Origin: Methylovulum sp. | Lineage (GTDB): Bacteria > Pseudomonadota > Gammaproteobacteria > Methylococcales > Methylomonadaceae | Direction of reading: 5' to 3' | DNA: 6,642 bases | Assembly (NCBI GenBank): GCA_016919605.1 | Contig: JACXTQ010000343.1 | Coordinates: 1 to 6,642, forward strand | Shown: positions 1-6,433 of the stretch, piece by piece | Numbering within the stretch: the stretch's first letter is position 1 | Layout of the letters: every line of letters begins with the position of its first letter | The notes under the pieces: generated by a model | The model's input: only the letters and a program-made list of their open reading frames with translations | What the model was told of the DNA's origin: nothing | The model's database searches: none | Translations under genes and position numbers: made by a program

Positions 1-295
1 CTAAACCCAACCGTTGCAATTCTTCATCCAAATCTGGCTCCCGTTCCGGGATTATTTCGGTAATCACCGCACGGCGCTGGCTTGACACCAACAACACGGG
101 CGAAGCTCCTGCCGCCCGTAAGCGGAAACTATCCTTGCCCGGCTGATCGATTTGGAAATCATGGTGGCTATGCTTAATTAAGCCAACTCGTAAACCTTGG
201 GTCTTTAAGAGCGGAATCAATGCCGTCAACAAGGTGGTTTTACCGGTACCGCTGGCGGCGGTAAAACCGAGCACAGGAATTTGGAAACTTTGCAT
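1..295 (-). CDS. mobB: Molybdopterin-guanine dinucleotide biosynthesis adapter protein MobB (5' part only)
   Basis: This is the N-terminal ~98 residues of MobB; the rest lies beyond base 1. MobB is a cytoplasmic P-loop nucleotide-binding protein that assists MobA in attaching the nucleotide to molybdopterin during molybdenum cofactor maturation. The translation begins MQSFQIPVLGF and carries a Walker A motif, AASGTGKT, at residues 13-20. The family signature IKHSHHDF, then PGKDS and RLRAAGA, follows. The order and spacing match the E. coli protein (about 170 residues), so roughly 60% is present. The start used is 295; an in-frame ATG at 307 would add only MNFP, and neither has a clear Shine-Dalgarno sequence. 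The gene is divergent from the J-domain gene at 368. It implies that the organism makes molybdoenzymes with a dinucleotide cofactor. No damage is seen in the visible part. Confidence 0.93.
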   Translation of the reverse strand, partial: MQSFQIPVLGFTAASGTGKTTLLTALIPLLKTQGLRVGLIKHSHHDFQIDQPGKDSFRLRAAGASPVLLVSSQRRAVITEIIPEREPDLDEELQRLGL

Positions 296-307
296 GGGAA
301 AATTCAT

Positions 308-367
308 CAGACTGTTATCTTGTAGAGGCTATTCTAAGGTATTATGAAGCCAACCTCTATCTAATCC
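308..367. promoter_or_regulatory. Divergent mobB / J-domain gene intergenic region with possible promoters
   Basis: This 60-bp gap must drive at least one of two divergent genes. On the + strand TATTAT (340-345) resembles a -10 box, about 23 bases before the ATG at 368. On the - strand TAGAAT (complement of 331-336) is also -10-like. Neither has a convincing -35 at the right distance. Both lie between the arms of an inverted repeat, TAGAGG (323-328) and CCTCTA (354-359), which could be an operator. The boxes are visible; function is inferred. Confidence 0.3.
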
Positions 368-892
368 ATGCCAAACAGATTATTTACGGAACTGATCTTG
401 ATTAAAATCATAGCGCTTTTACTGTTTGCCGTTGTTGGCTATTTTGCCTTACGCAGCAGCTTAAAAACAGCCTCTACCCTTTGGCGAAAACATAGCAGAA
501 CCATCACTTGGTGCGCTGCCGGCGGCATTGTGCTGATATTAGCGATAAGCGGCAAACTACCTCCCCTATTGGCGCTCATCACCGTTATCATTGCCTTCAT
601 GGCACGCTTGCTGCCGTTGCTGTTGCCCATCTTTCCGCACTTGCACCGTTTATGGGCACTTTATGGCGGACGACCCTGGGAACCGCCACATTCCCCCACC
701 AACCACAAAGGCGACATGTCCATAGACGAAGCCTACGATATATTAGGACTAAAACCGGGTGCGGCCGAAGCGGACGTTCTGGCCGCACATCGGCGGCTGA
801 TGCTAAAAAACCACCCGGATCGGGGCGGCTCTGATTACTTGGCCGCAAAAATCAATTTGGCTAAAAAAATCTTGCTGAAAAAGACCCCATGA
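368..892 (+). CDS. Membrane-anchored J-domain (DnaJ-like, Pam18/Tim14-type) protein
   Basis: A 174-residue protein with hydrophobic N-terminal segments (about residues 9-29, 48-62 and 65-89) and a C-terminal J domain (about 117-171). The J domain includes DEAYDILGLKPGA and the HPD triad at 149-151, followed by RGGSDYLAAKINLAKKIL. The HPD motif is the element that stimulates Hsp70 (DnaK) ATPase, so the protein probably recruits DnaK to the inner membrane. There is no Gly/Phe or zinc-finger region, so it is not DnaJ itself. The short terminal J domain ending in the AKINxAK motif resembles mitochondrial Pam18/Tim14 and its proteobacterial relatives. The start at 368 lacks a good ribosome-binding site but gives the full membrane segment. 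Its TGA overlaps the next ATG (ATGA), suggesting translational coupling to nlpD. The client protein is unknown. Confidence 0.85.
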   Translation: MPNRLFTELILIKIIALLLFAVVGYFALRSSLKTASTLWRKHSRTITWCAAGGIVLILAISGKLPPLLALITVIIAFMARLLPLLLPIFPHLHRLWALYGGRPWEPPHSPTNHKGDMSIDEAYDILGLKPGAAEADVLAAHRRLMLKNHPDRGGSDYLAAKINLAKKILLKKTP

Positions 893-1818
893 AACGCCGA
901 CTCATCAAGCCGATTTTTCTTTTTAGCCTAACGTTAGCCAATGTTGTTAGCGGGCAAATGCCAGACAAAACCGTGGCACAACAAACTCGCCCGCCCGCTG
1001 CCACTAAAAAAACCGCCGCTGCCCAAGCACCTAAACCAAATAAAGCCAAAATTTCAACAAGCAGCACCCGCAAAAAAACGCCCGCTACCGGAAAATATTA
1101 TCAGGTAAAACCTGGCGAAACCCTGTATTCCATCAGTGTAAAAACCGGCCAAGTCTTCCAAAATCTAGCGCAATGGAATAACCTGCCATCCCCTTATCAA
1201 GTCAAAGAAGGGCAAGTCATCACGCTATCACCCCCTCCCGAAGAACCGGAACCCGAACAAAACCTGGCAAACCCCGTACCTGTCAAAGAAAAACGTGAAG
1301 CAGTTCAAAAATTCACAATTACCCCCACAAAAAAATCTCCCATACCCGTTATAATCAAAGCTCCAAAAGCCGTACCGCCCACCCCTCTCCGTAAGTCGCC
1401 GGCTCTTGTGGAAAAAAAAACAAGCATTCCAATTGCTGACAAAAAGATGTTAAAGTTGACCTTCAGATGGCCAATAAATGGCGTGGTGGTCAAAAACTTT
1501 ATGCAATCCAACCACCAAGGCATTGATATAGAAAATCAAACAGGCAAGCAAGCGGTAGTGGCGGCTGAAACTGGGCGGGTAGTCTACACCGGACAAGGCC
1601 TTAGTAGCCTTAAAAACCTCATCATTATCCAACATAATGGGCAATATTTAACGGCTTATGCCAATAACAGCCATGTTTTCGTCAAAGAAGAACAACAGGT
1701 GGCCGCAGGCCAACGTATTGCCGAACTCCGCACAGTTACAAACAAGCCTAACATCCTGCATTTTCAAATAAGAAAAAATGGCATCCCTGTCAATCCGCTT
1801 AACTTATTGCCAAAATAG
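889..1818 (+). CDS. nlpD: NlpD-type murein hydrolase activator (LysM + degenerate M23/LytM domain)
   Basis: A 309-residue exported protein. Residues 1-22 form a signal peptide with a basic start and a hydrophobic core. Residues 69-113 are a LysM peptidoglycan-binding domain (YYQVKPGETLYSI to EGQVITL). A Pro/Lys-rich linker follows, and residues ~190-309 are a LytM/M23 domain ending VNPLNLLPK, like E. coli NlpD. Metal-ligand positions H209, D213 (HQGID) and H291 (LHFQIR) are present. The two catalytic histidines are replaced: YAN259N instead of YAH, and I289 in the HxH motif. It is therefore probably not a hydrolase but, like NlpD, an activator of a periplasmic amidase (AmiC in E. coli) at division. 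Unlike E. coli NlpD it has no lipobox; the protein contains no cysteine. The gene overlaps the J-domain gene by 4 bases and lies 34 bases before rpoS, the conserved nlpD-rpoS order. Confidence 0.88.
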   Translation: MKRRLIKPIFLFSLTLANVVSGQMPDKTVAQQTRPPAATKKTAAAQAPKPNKAKISTSSTRKKTPATGKYYQVKPGETLYSISVKTGQVFQNLAQWNNLPSPYQVKEGQVITLSPPPEEPEPEQNLANPVPVKEKREAVQKFTITPTKKSPIPVIIKAPKAVPPTPLRKSPALVEKKTSIPIADKKMLKLTFRWPINGVVVKNFMQSNHQGIDIENQTGKQAVVAAETGRVVYTGQGLSSLKNLIIIQHNGQYLTAYANNSHVFVKEEQQVAAGQRIAELRTVTNKPNILHFQIRKNGIPVNPLNLLPK

Positions 1819-1852
1819 TCGCCATTACGCCGATTAATCCCGAAAATTATTT

Positions 1853-2836
1853 ATGACTGAACCATTGATAGAGCCATCGGATGATGAGATTACCGTAATA
1901 TTTGACGAAAATCTTGTTTTTGACGCTGAATGCGACACGCCTTCCCTACAAAATATGATGGATTTGGATATTGAAGTCGCCGCCATCAAAGCCAAAAGCC
2001 CGCAGGATTTTGATGCCACCCGCGTCTATCTTAACGAACTCGGCCGCTCAACCTTACTGACTGCCGAACAGGAAATCAGTTACGGCAAAAAAGCCATCCA
2101 AGGTGACCGAACCGCACGCAATATCATGATTGAAAGCAACCTGCGTTTGGTAGTAAAAATTTCCCGTCGCTATGTCAACCGTGGCCTACCCTTGCTGGAT
2201 CTCATCAACGAAGGCAATTTGGGGCTGATTCGTGCGGTGGAAAAATTCAATCCCGAAAAAGGCTTTAGGTTCTCCACCTATGCAACTTGGTGGATACGCC
2301 AAGCGGTCGAACGCGCCATAATGAACCAAACTCGCACCATTCGTTTGCCTATCCACATTGTCAAGGAAATGAACACCTACCTAAAAGCGCAACGCCATCT
2401 GGCGCAATTGCTTGACCGGGAACCTACTGCCGAAGATATTGCCAACCATCTTGACAGACCGGTATCGCAAGTCGAGAAAATGCTGAAACTCAATGATCGC
2501 GTCACCTCTGTTGACTTACCTAGCCTTCAAGACGAAAGCAAACCCACACTCGAAACCCTCAGCCATGACAGCAGCCTACCGCATGATGAACGTATCCAAG
2601 CCGAGGGTATCAGGCTCAACATCTGCCATTGGATTTTTGAATTGCCAGAGAAGCAACGGGAAGTCATCTGCCGCCGCTACGGCTTATGCGGTTATCAGGA
2701 GGCCACGCTGGAACAAGTGGCCCAAGGCCTGGGTCTAACCCGTGAGCGCATCCGCCAAATCCAAATGGAAGCCTTAAAAGAGTTGAAAGACATCATGCAC
2801 ACCCACGGCTACTCGTTCGAGGAAATTTTTAACTAA
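1853..2836 (+). CDS. rpoS: RNA polymerase sigma factor RpoS (sigma-38)
   Basis: A 327-residue group 2 sigma factor, close to the usual RpoS length (330 in E. coli). After a short acidic N-terminus come region 1.2 (about 54-85, DATRVYLNELGRSTLLTAEQE), region 2 (86-165, including NLRLVVKISRRY, DLINEGNLGLIRAVEKF and FSTYATWWIRQA), region 3 (170-245) and region 4 (255-320). Region 4 has a helix-turn-helix with LGLTRERIRQIQ. The long RpoD region 1.1 and the non-conserved insert are absent. K171 in HIVKEMN aligns with E. coli K173, which contacts the adaptor RssB, so regulated proteolysis is possible. It directs transcription of stationary-phase and general-stress genes. No strong Shine-Dalgarno is visible before ATG 1853. 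It probably shares a transcript with nlpD; in E. coli a main rpoS promoter lies inside nlpD, and the same could hold here. Its stop is part of a possible CTAA duplication. Confidence 0.96.
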   Translation: MTEPLIEPSDDEITVIFDENLVFDAECDTPSLQNMMDLDIEVAAIKAKSPQDFDATRVYLNELGRSTLLTAEQEISYGKKAIQGDRTARNIMIESNLRLVVKISRRYVNRGLPLLDLINEGNLGLIRAVEKFNPEKGFRFSTYATWWIRQAVERAIMNQTRTIRLPIHIVKEMNTYLKAQRHLAQLLDREPTAEDIANHLDRPVSQVEKMLKLNDRVTSVDLPSLQDESKPTLETLSHDSSLPHDERIQAEGIRLNICHWIFELPEKQREVICRRYGLCGYQEATLEQVAQGLGLTRERIRQIQMEALKELKDIMHTHGYSFEEIFN

Positions 2837-2907
2837 GAGCGTGTTCATAAAGCGTCGCGATCAATTCTTTTTAGATACCGTAAACGCAGCAGCTTTATAA
2901 AACACAC
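2837..2907. mobile_element. Candidate MITE / IS-remnant stem-loop after rpoS
   Basis: Directly after the rpoS stop lies a 71-bp non-coding segment with imperfect terminal inverted repeats. The left arm is GTGTTCATAAAGC (2841-2853). The right arm is GCTTTATAAAACAC (2892-2905), whose complement differs by one base and one indel; weaker pairing continues inward. CTAA occurs on both sides (2833-2836 and 2908-2911), as expected of a target duplication. YTAR is the target type reported for the IS5 group, but no transposase is present and the family is not established. It could equally be a stem-loop protecting the rpoS mRNA 3' end. A classical T-tailed terminator is not seen. Confidence 0.4.
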
Positions 2908-2964
2908 CTAAAGATGCCATGACACTTTCGCCCTGTCCGGGCTGCCCCTCACCCCCCCTAAACA

Positions 2965-3966
2965 ATGCCCCCAAACCGCCGCCTACATCGCCTTTATTAT
3001 CTGTTGATCCTGTTGCTCGCAGGATGTATGCCGCATGTTTACCAAGCAGGGCCCGCCACAGTCACCGCGCAACTGCTCGGACACAGCTATCTCACCGCCG
3101 ATGCCACTTTATTACCGCTAAGGACATGGCTACCCACCGCCAACCAAAAACCCACCACCGCCATCATCGCCGTGCATGGCTTTAATGACTATAGTAACTT
3201 TTTTCAAAAACCTGGAGAATTTTTTAGCCAACACGGCATTGCCTGCTACGCCTATGACCAACGTGGTTTTGGCAGTAGCCCCCAGCGCGGGGGATGGAGC
3301 GGCACAGACACTTATAGCCAAGACTTGGCAGATTTTATCCGGCTTGTCCAAGACCGCCATCCGCACACCCCCGTTTATTTGCTAGGGGAAAGCATGGGCG
3401 CGGCGGTGGTGATAGCAACCATGAGCCAATCCGTAAAACCCACCGTTGCCGGACTTATCCTCTCGGCACCCGCCGTCTGGGCGCGTGATACCATGCCGTG
3501 GTACCAACAAGCATTACTCTGGTCGCTTGCCCACACCCTGCCCACGCTGACCCTGACGGGCCGTGGGCTAAAAATCCGCGCCTCCGACAATATCCCCATG
3601 CTCATCGCCTTAGGCAAAGACCCTTTAGTTATCAAAGCCACCCGTGTCGAAGCCATGTACGGGCTTGCCAACTTGATGGACACCGCCCAAGAACACGCCG
3701 GACAACTCCAACAAACCAGCCTGCTGCTCTACGGCGACCATGACCAACTCATCCCAAAAGCCCCTACCTACCAATTCATCGGGCAGTTCCTGCGCGACCA
3801 AAACCCACCCAAAACCATCGCCTTTTATAAAGAGGGCTACCACATGCTACTACGAGACCTTGAAGCCCCAATGGTTTGGCAAGACATACTTGCTTGGATA
3901 AACGCCCCTACCGCCCCTCTGCCTTCAATGGCCGACAAATATGCCCAAACCCGCCTGCCGTCTTAA
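2965..3966 (+). CDS. Alpha/beta-hydrolase lipoprotein, monoacylglycerol-lipase-like (S33/Hydrolase_4)
   Basis: A 333-residue protein beginning with a lipoprotein signal peptide (basic MPPNRRLHR, hydrophobic core, lipobox LLAGC, lipidated C21). Met at the position after Cys suggests outer-membrane sorting by the E. coli rule. The rest is an alpha/beta hydrolase of the monoacylglycerol lipase type. HGFND (71-75) forms the oxyanion region, YDQRGFGSS (97-105) is typical of the family, and GESMG (141-145) is the nucleophile elbow with S143. D260 (in GDHDQLIP) and H293 (in EGYHMLLRD) complete the triad. It probably cleaves an acylglycerol or another ester at the envelope; the substrate cannot be read from sequence. 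No in-frame upstream start exists (TAA at 2959-2961), and the C-rich leader has no Shine-Dalgarno. The intact signal peptide supports this start. It is separated from rpoS by the inverted-repeat element, so it probably has its own promoter. Confidence 0.88.
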   Translation: MPPNRRLHRLYYLLILLLAGCMPHVYQAGPATVTAQLLGHSYLTADATLLPLRTWLPTANQKPTTAIIAVHGFNDYSNFFQKPGEFFSQHGIACYAYDQRGFGSSPQRGGWSGTDTYSQDLADFIRLVQDRHPHTPVYLLGESMGAAVVIATMSQSVKPTVAGLILSAPAVWARDTMPWYQQALLWSLAHTLPTLTLTGRGLKIRASDNIPMLIALGKDPLVIKATRVEAMYGLANLMDTAQEHAGQLQQTSLLLYGDHDQLIPKAPTYQFIGQFLRDQNPPKTIAFYKEGYHMLLRDLEAPMVWQDILAWINAPTAPLPSMADKYAQTRLPS

Positions 3967-4017
3967 GACCCCATCCTAAACCGTTAGTGGGCGGCAACTT
4001 CGGCCATTCAGCCCCCT

Positions 4018-4200
4018 ATGGCTCCCATGACTGGCAGTATTTGCTAACCGAATCAGGGCTATTTACAGTACGACCATCTGCTGGCAAAAACCGCCTATCT
4101 TACTGGCTCAGTGATTATGGTGCTGGCCTGGTCTGGCGGCGCTTTTTACTGCTGGCACACTACCGTTATCGGCAAGGACAAGCCCGCCAAACCTTCCTAA
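4018..4200 (+). pseudogene. Possible decayed small membrane-protein ORF
   Basis: In the frame starting at ATG 4018 the reading is MAPMTGSIC, then a TAA stop (4045-4047). It then continues open as PNQGYLQYDHLLAKTAY and a hydrophobic stretch, LTGSVIMVLAWSGGAFYCW, ending in a polar tail, GKDKPAKPS, with TAA at 4198-4200. The downstream part looks like one transmembrane helix with a basic tail. It has no ATG before the helix, only GTG 4111 and ATG 4117 inside it. This could be a small membrane-protein gene broken by a stop, a remnant of a larger gene, or chance. I do not recognise a family. Confidence 0.22.
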
Positions 4201-4233
4201 ACAGCACACCATAAGCAAAGCTTAATAAATCGC

Positions 4234-4346
4234 TTGCATACCCTAAGCCCCTGAGTGTACTGTTATGCACCGTGACTCATTGCATCCATTTATGCAACGC
4301 ACTATTTACAAAAAACAACCAATACATAAAAATAGCAAGGATGCAA
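4234..4346. promoter_or_regulatory. Cluster of TTGCAT/ATGCAA boxes with a central dyad (candidate operator)
   Basis: A perfect 6-6-6 dyad, TTGCAT-ccattt-ATGCAA, spans 4280-4297. The same hexamer recurs as TTGCAT at 4234-4239 and as its complement ATGCAA at 4341-4346, nearly symmetrically about 46 and 49 bases from the nearer dyad arm. This is what a dimeric regulator with outlying half-sites would look like. It lies 170-235 bases upstream of the transketolase-family start. No regulator is identified. Confidence 0.35.
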
Positions 4347-4384
4347 TAAAAAAGACAACGCAACCGGTAATCTGGCGGGCCATC

Positions 4385-4413
4385 TTTTCAGAACCTCCGA
4401 ACTATTGGATAAT
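4385..4413 (+). promoter_or_regulatory. Candidate sigma-70-type promoter for the transketolase-family gene
   Basis: TTTTCA (4385-4390) and GATAAT (4408-4413) are separated by exactly 17 bases and match the consensus at 4 and 5 of 6 positions. Transcription would start near 4420, leaving a leader of about 50 bases. A second possible pair lies upstream: TTTACA (4305-4310) and TAAAAA (4327-4332), spacing 16. The weak ribosome-binding site GAGA (4457-4460) precedes ATG 4470 by nine bases. Confidence 0.4.
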
Positions 4414-4469
4414 GCCTGTTCTACAACTCTTAACCCTTCCCATCCACTTACTTAACGAGAAATTAAACT

Positions 4470-6368
4470 ATGTCTAACTTCCCTATTGATCTTGGCGCTT
4501 ACCAACGTATCACGCTAGACCCTAGCGTCCCTACGTTGACTGACGAGCAAAGAACCGCTCTTAAAGCCAATATCCAATTGTGCCGCGACGCTATCGTGTT
4601 CTTCACATCGACTGGCGCAGCCAGAGGCGTGGGCGGCCATACCGGTGGCCCTTATGACACCGTACCTGAAGTCATGATTATGGACGCGCTGTTCCGTGGC
4701 TCAGAAAGCTTTGTACCCACCTTCTTTGATGAAGCCGGACACCGTGTCGCCACCCAATACCTGATGTCAGTCTTAAACGGCGACATGGAAGCTGAGCGCC
4801 TGACCCAATACCGCGCCGCCCATTCCCACCTGCCAGGCCACCCAGAACTGGGCTTTACCCCAGGCGTAAAATTCAGCTCAGGCCGTTTAGGCCATCTGTG
4901 GCCTTACGTCAACGGCGTAGCCATGGCTAACCCAGGCAAAACCGTGTTCTGCTTAGGCTCAGACGGCTCCCAACAAGAAGGTGACGATGCCGAAGCCGCA
5001 CGCTTGGCCGTTGCCCAAGGCCTAAACGTCAAATTGATTATTGATGACAACGATGTCACCATCGCTGGCCACCCATCAAAATACCTAAAAGGCTGCTCAA
5101 CCGCAAAAACCTTAGAAGGCCACGGCCTGACCGTATTAGAAGGCGACGGCGAAGACTTAGATAGCCTCTACGCAAACATCTGCAAAGCCATCAACACTGA
5201 CGGCCCGGTCGCCATCATCAACCACCGCCCAATGTGCCCTGGCATTACCGGCTTGGAAGGCTCCACCCACGGTCATGACGTTATCTCCGTCAAACTGGCG
5301 TTGGAATACTTGGAAACCCGTGGCCATCAAGCCGCCGTTGATTTCTTAAAAGCGGTAGTTGCACCTAAAAATGAATATAAATTCTTAGGCTCCAGCGATA
5401 AATGGGATGCTAACCGTAACGTCTTCGGCGATGCCGTAGTTGCCGTCATGAGCGGCATGAGCCAAGAAGAGCGTATCGAAAAAGTCCGCGTCATTGACTC
5501 CGACTTGGAAGGCTCTTGTGGCTTGCACAAAATCCACTCCGCTTTCCCAGAAAGCTTCATCTCTTCTGGTATCATGGAGCGTGGCAACTTCTCAGCCGCC
5601 GCCGGTTTCGGTATGGAAGCGGGCAAACAAGGCATTTTCGGCACCTTCAGCGCCTTCTTGGAAATGCTGATGTCCGAAATCACGATGGCACGTTTGAACA
5701 ACTCCAACGTGTTGAGCCACTTCTCGCACTCCGGTATTGACGACATGGCCGACAACACCTGCCATTTCGGCCTGAACAATATGTTCGCCGACAACGGTTT
5801 AAGTGACGGTTACGCGACCAACCTGTACTTCCCTGCCGACCCTAACCAAATGAAAGCCTGCGTCAGCAGCATTTTCTTTGATCCGGGCCTGCGTTTCGTG
5901 TTCTCAACCCGTTCGAAAGTGCCCTTGATTTTGGACGAAAACGGCAACGAATTCTTCGGCGGCGACTATAAATTCGTGTCCGGCAAAGACGAAGTCATCC
6001 GTGAAGGCACCCAAGGTTACGTCATTGCGTTCGGTGAATCCTTATACCGTGCCTTAGATGCGGTTGAACGTCTGAAACAAGAAGGTATTGATGTTGGCCT
6101 AATCAACAAACCCACGTTAACCACTATTGACGAAGATATGTTGCAAAAAGTCGGCACATCGCCAATGGTGTTGATCGTTGAATCCTTCAACCGTAAAACC
6201 GGTCTAGGCAGCCGTTACGGCTCTTGGTTGCTGGAACGCGGCCTGACCCCAAAATTTGCCCACATCGCCACCCACAAAGAAGGTTGCGGCGGTTTGTGGG
6301 AACAATTCCCACACCAAGGTATCGACCCTGTCGGCATCATGGCTAAAGTTAAGGAATTGTTGGGTTAA
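4470..6368 (+). CDS. Transketolase-family thiamine-diphosphate enzyme (divergent transketolase)
   Basis: A 632-residue protein with the three transketolase domains in order: ThDP-binding (about 30-290), pyrimidine-binding (about 315-490) and C-terminal (about 505-632). Pocket histidines appear at H57 (GGHTGG), H91 (EAGHR) and H124 (PGHP). The ThDP/metal motif is GSDGSQQEG (163-171) ending at N194 (IIDDND). E370 in GIMERGNFSAAAGFG sits where the catalytic glutamate is expected. Transketolase moves two-carbon ketol units between sugar phosphates in the pentose phosphate, Calvin or ribulose-monophosphate cycles. Two motifs depart from the classic enzyme: LGQG becomes LGHL (140-143), and GEDGPTHQP becomes DDMADNTCHFG (424-434). 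The donor or acceptor may therefore differ, and I withhold the symbol tkt. The length is nearer the ~620-residue animal type than the ~660-residue bacterial type. It has its own candidate promoter and a strong terminator, so it is probably monocistronic. Confidence 0.85.
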   Translation: MSNFPIDLGAYQRITLDPSVPTLTDEQRTALKANIQLCRDAIVFFTSTGAARGVGGHTGGPYDTVPEVMIMDALFRGSESFVPTFFDEAGHRVATQYLMSVLNGDMEAERLTQYRAAHSHLPGHPELGFTPGVKFSSGRLGHLWPYVNGVAMANPGKTVFCLGSDGSQQEGDDAEAARLAVAQGLNVKLIIDDNDVTIAGHPSKYLKGCSTAKTLEGHGLTVLEGDGEDLDSLYANICKAINTDGPVAIINHRPMCPGITGLEGSTHGHDVISVKLALEYLETRGHQAAVDFLKAVVAPKNEYKFLGSSDKWDANRNVFGDAVVAVMSGMSQEERIEKVRVIDSDLEGSCGLHKIHSAFPESFISSGIMERGNFSAAAGFGMEAGKQGIFGTFSAFLEMLMSEITMARLNNSNVLSHFSHSGIDDMADNTCHFGLNNMFADNGLSDGYATNLYFPADPNQMKACVSSIFFDPGLRFVFSTRSKVPLILDENGNEFFGGDYKFVSGKDEVIREGTQGYVIAFGESLYRALDAVERLKQEGIDVGLINKPTLTTIDEDMLQKVGTSPMVLIVESFNRKTGLGSRYGSWLLERGLTPKFAHIATHKEGCGGLWEQFPHQGIDPVGIMAKVKELLG

Positions 6369-6388
6369 TAGACCTAGCTTGCGATAAC

Positions 6389-6420
6389 AAAAAAGGGTGC
6401 AGCAATGCACCCTTTTTTTT
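6389..6420 (+). terminator. Intrinsic terminator of the transketolase-family gene
   Basis: A perfect stem GGGTGCA (6395-6401) / TGCACCC (6406-6412) closes on a GCAA (GNRA-type) tetraloop. Six A residues lie before it and eight T residues after it, which extends pairing and supplies the U tract. It lies 20 bases after the stop at 6368. The flanking A and T runs mean it could also work on the opposite strand. Confidence 0.93.
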
Positions 6421-6433
6421 GGCTTTATTCATA

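Larger units (their letters stand above)
3967..4469. other. Gene-poor ~500-bp stretch between the hydrolase and the transketolase-family gene
   Basis: No convincing intact gene was found in either strand here. The first half (to about 4200) looks like former coding DNA: two + frames are fairly open with coding-like composition but lack a good start or are interrupted. The second half (about 4200-4469) is more AT-rich and looks regulatory, with TTGCAT/ATGCAA boxes and promoter-like hexamers. No T-tailed terminator for the upstream lipoprotein gene is visible; TAAGC-AAA-GCTTA (4212-4224) is a short hairpin without a T tract. Confidence 0.5.

Noticed and set aside
2952..2958. C7 tract as a phase-variation switch for the lipoprotein gene
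   Set aside because: It lies outside the coding region, an in-frame TAA (2959-2961) separates it from the start, and seven bases is short. It could affect spacing only.
2919..3185. 88-codon + frame overlapping the lipoprotein start
   Set aside because: Its product is rich in Pro, Arg and His with no recognisable domain, and it overlaps the signal peptide of a convincing lipoprotein in another frame.
4079..4156. Three copies of TGCTGGC as direct repeats
   Set aside because: Irregular spacing and coding-like composition; a seven-base word of this type is expected by chance in Ala/Leu/Gly-like codons.
3876..4214. 112-codon + frame across the hydrolase end and the following spacer
   Set aside because: Its first third is a shadow of the hydrolase gene and the rest has no domain or good start. 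The neighbouring frame looks at least as protein-like.
4212..4224. TAAGC-AAA-GCTTA hairpin as terminator of the hydrolase gene
   Set aside because: Only five AT-rich pairs and no T tract; it lies about 250 bases after the stop.
4265..4477. 70-codon + frame running into the transketolase-family start
   Set aside because: It covers the likely promoter region, overlaps the ATG at 4470, has no Shine-Dalgarno and unremarkable residues.
5327..5794. 155-codon open frame on the - strand inside the transketolase-family gene
   Set aside because: Fully antisense to a well-supported gene, with no domain signature; openness follows from the strong codon bias of the + strand gene.
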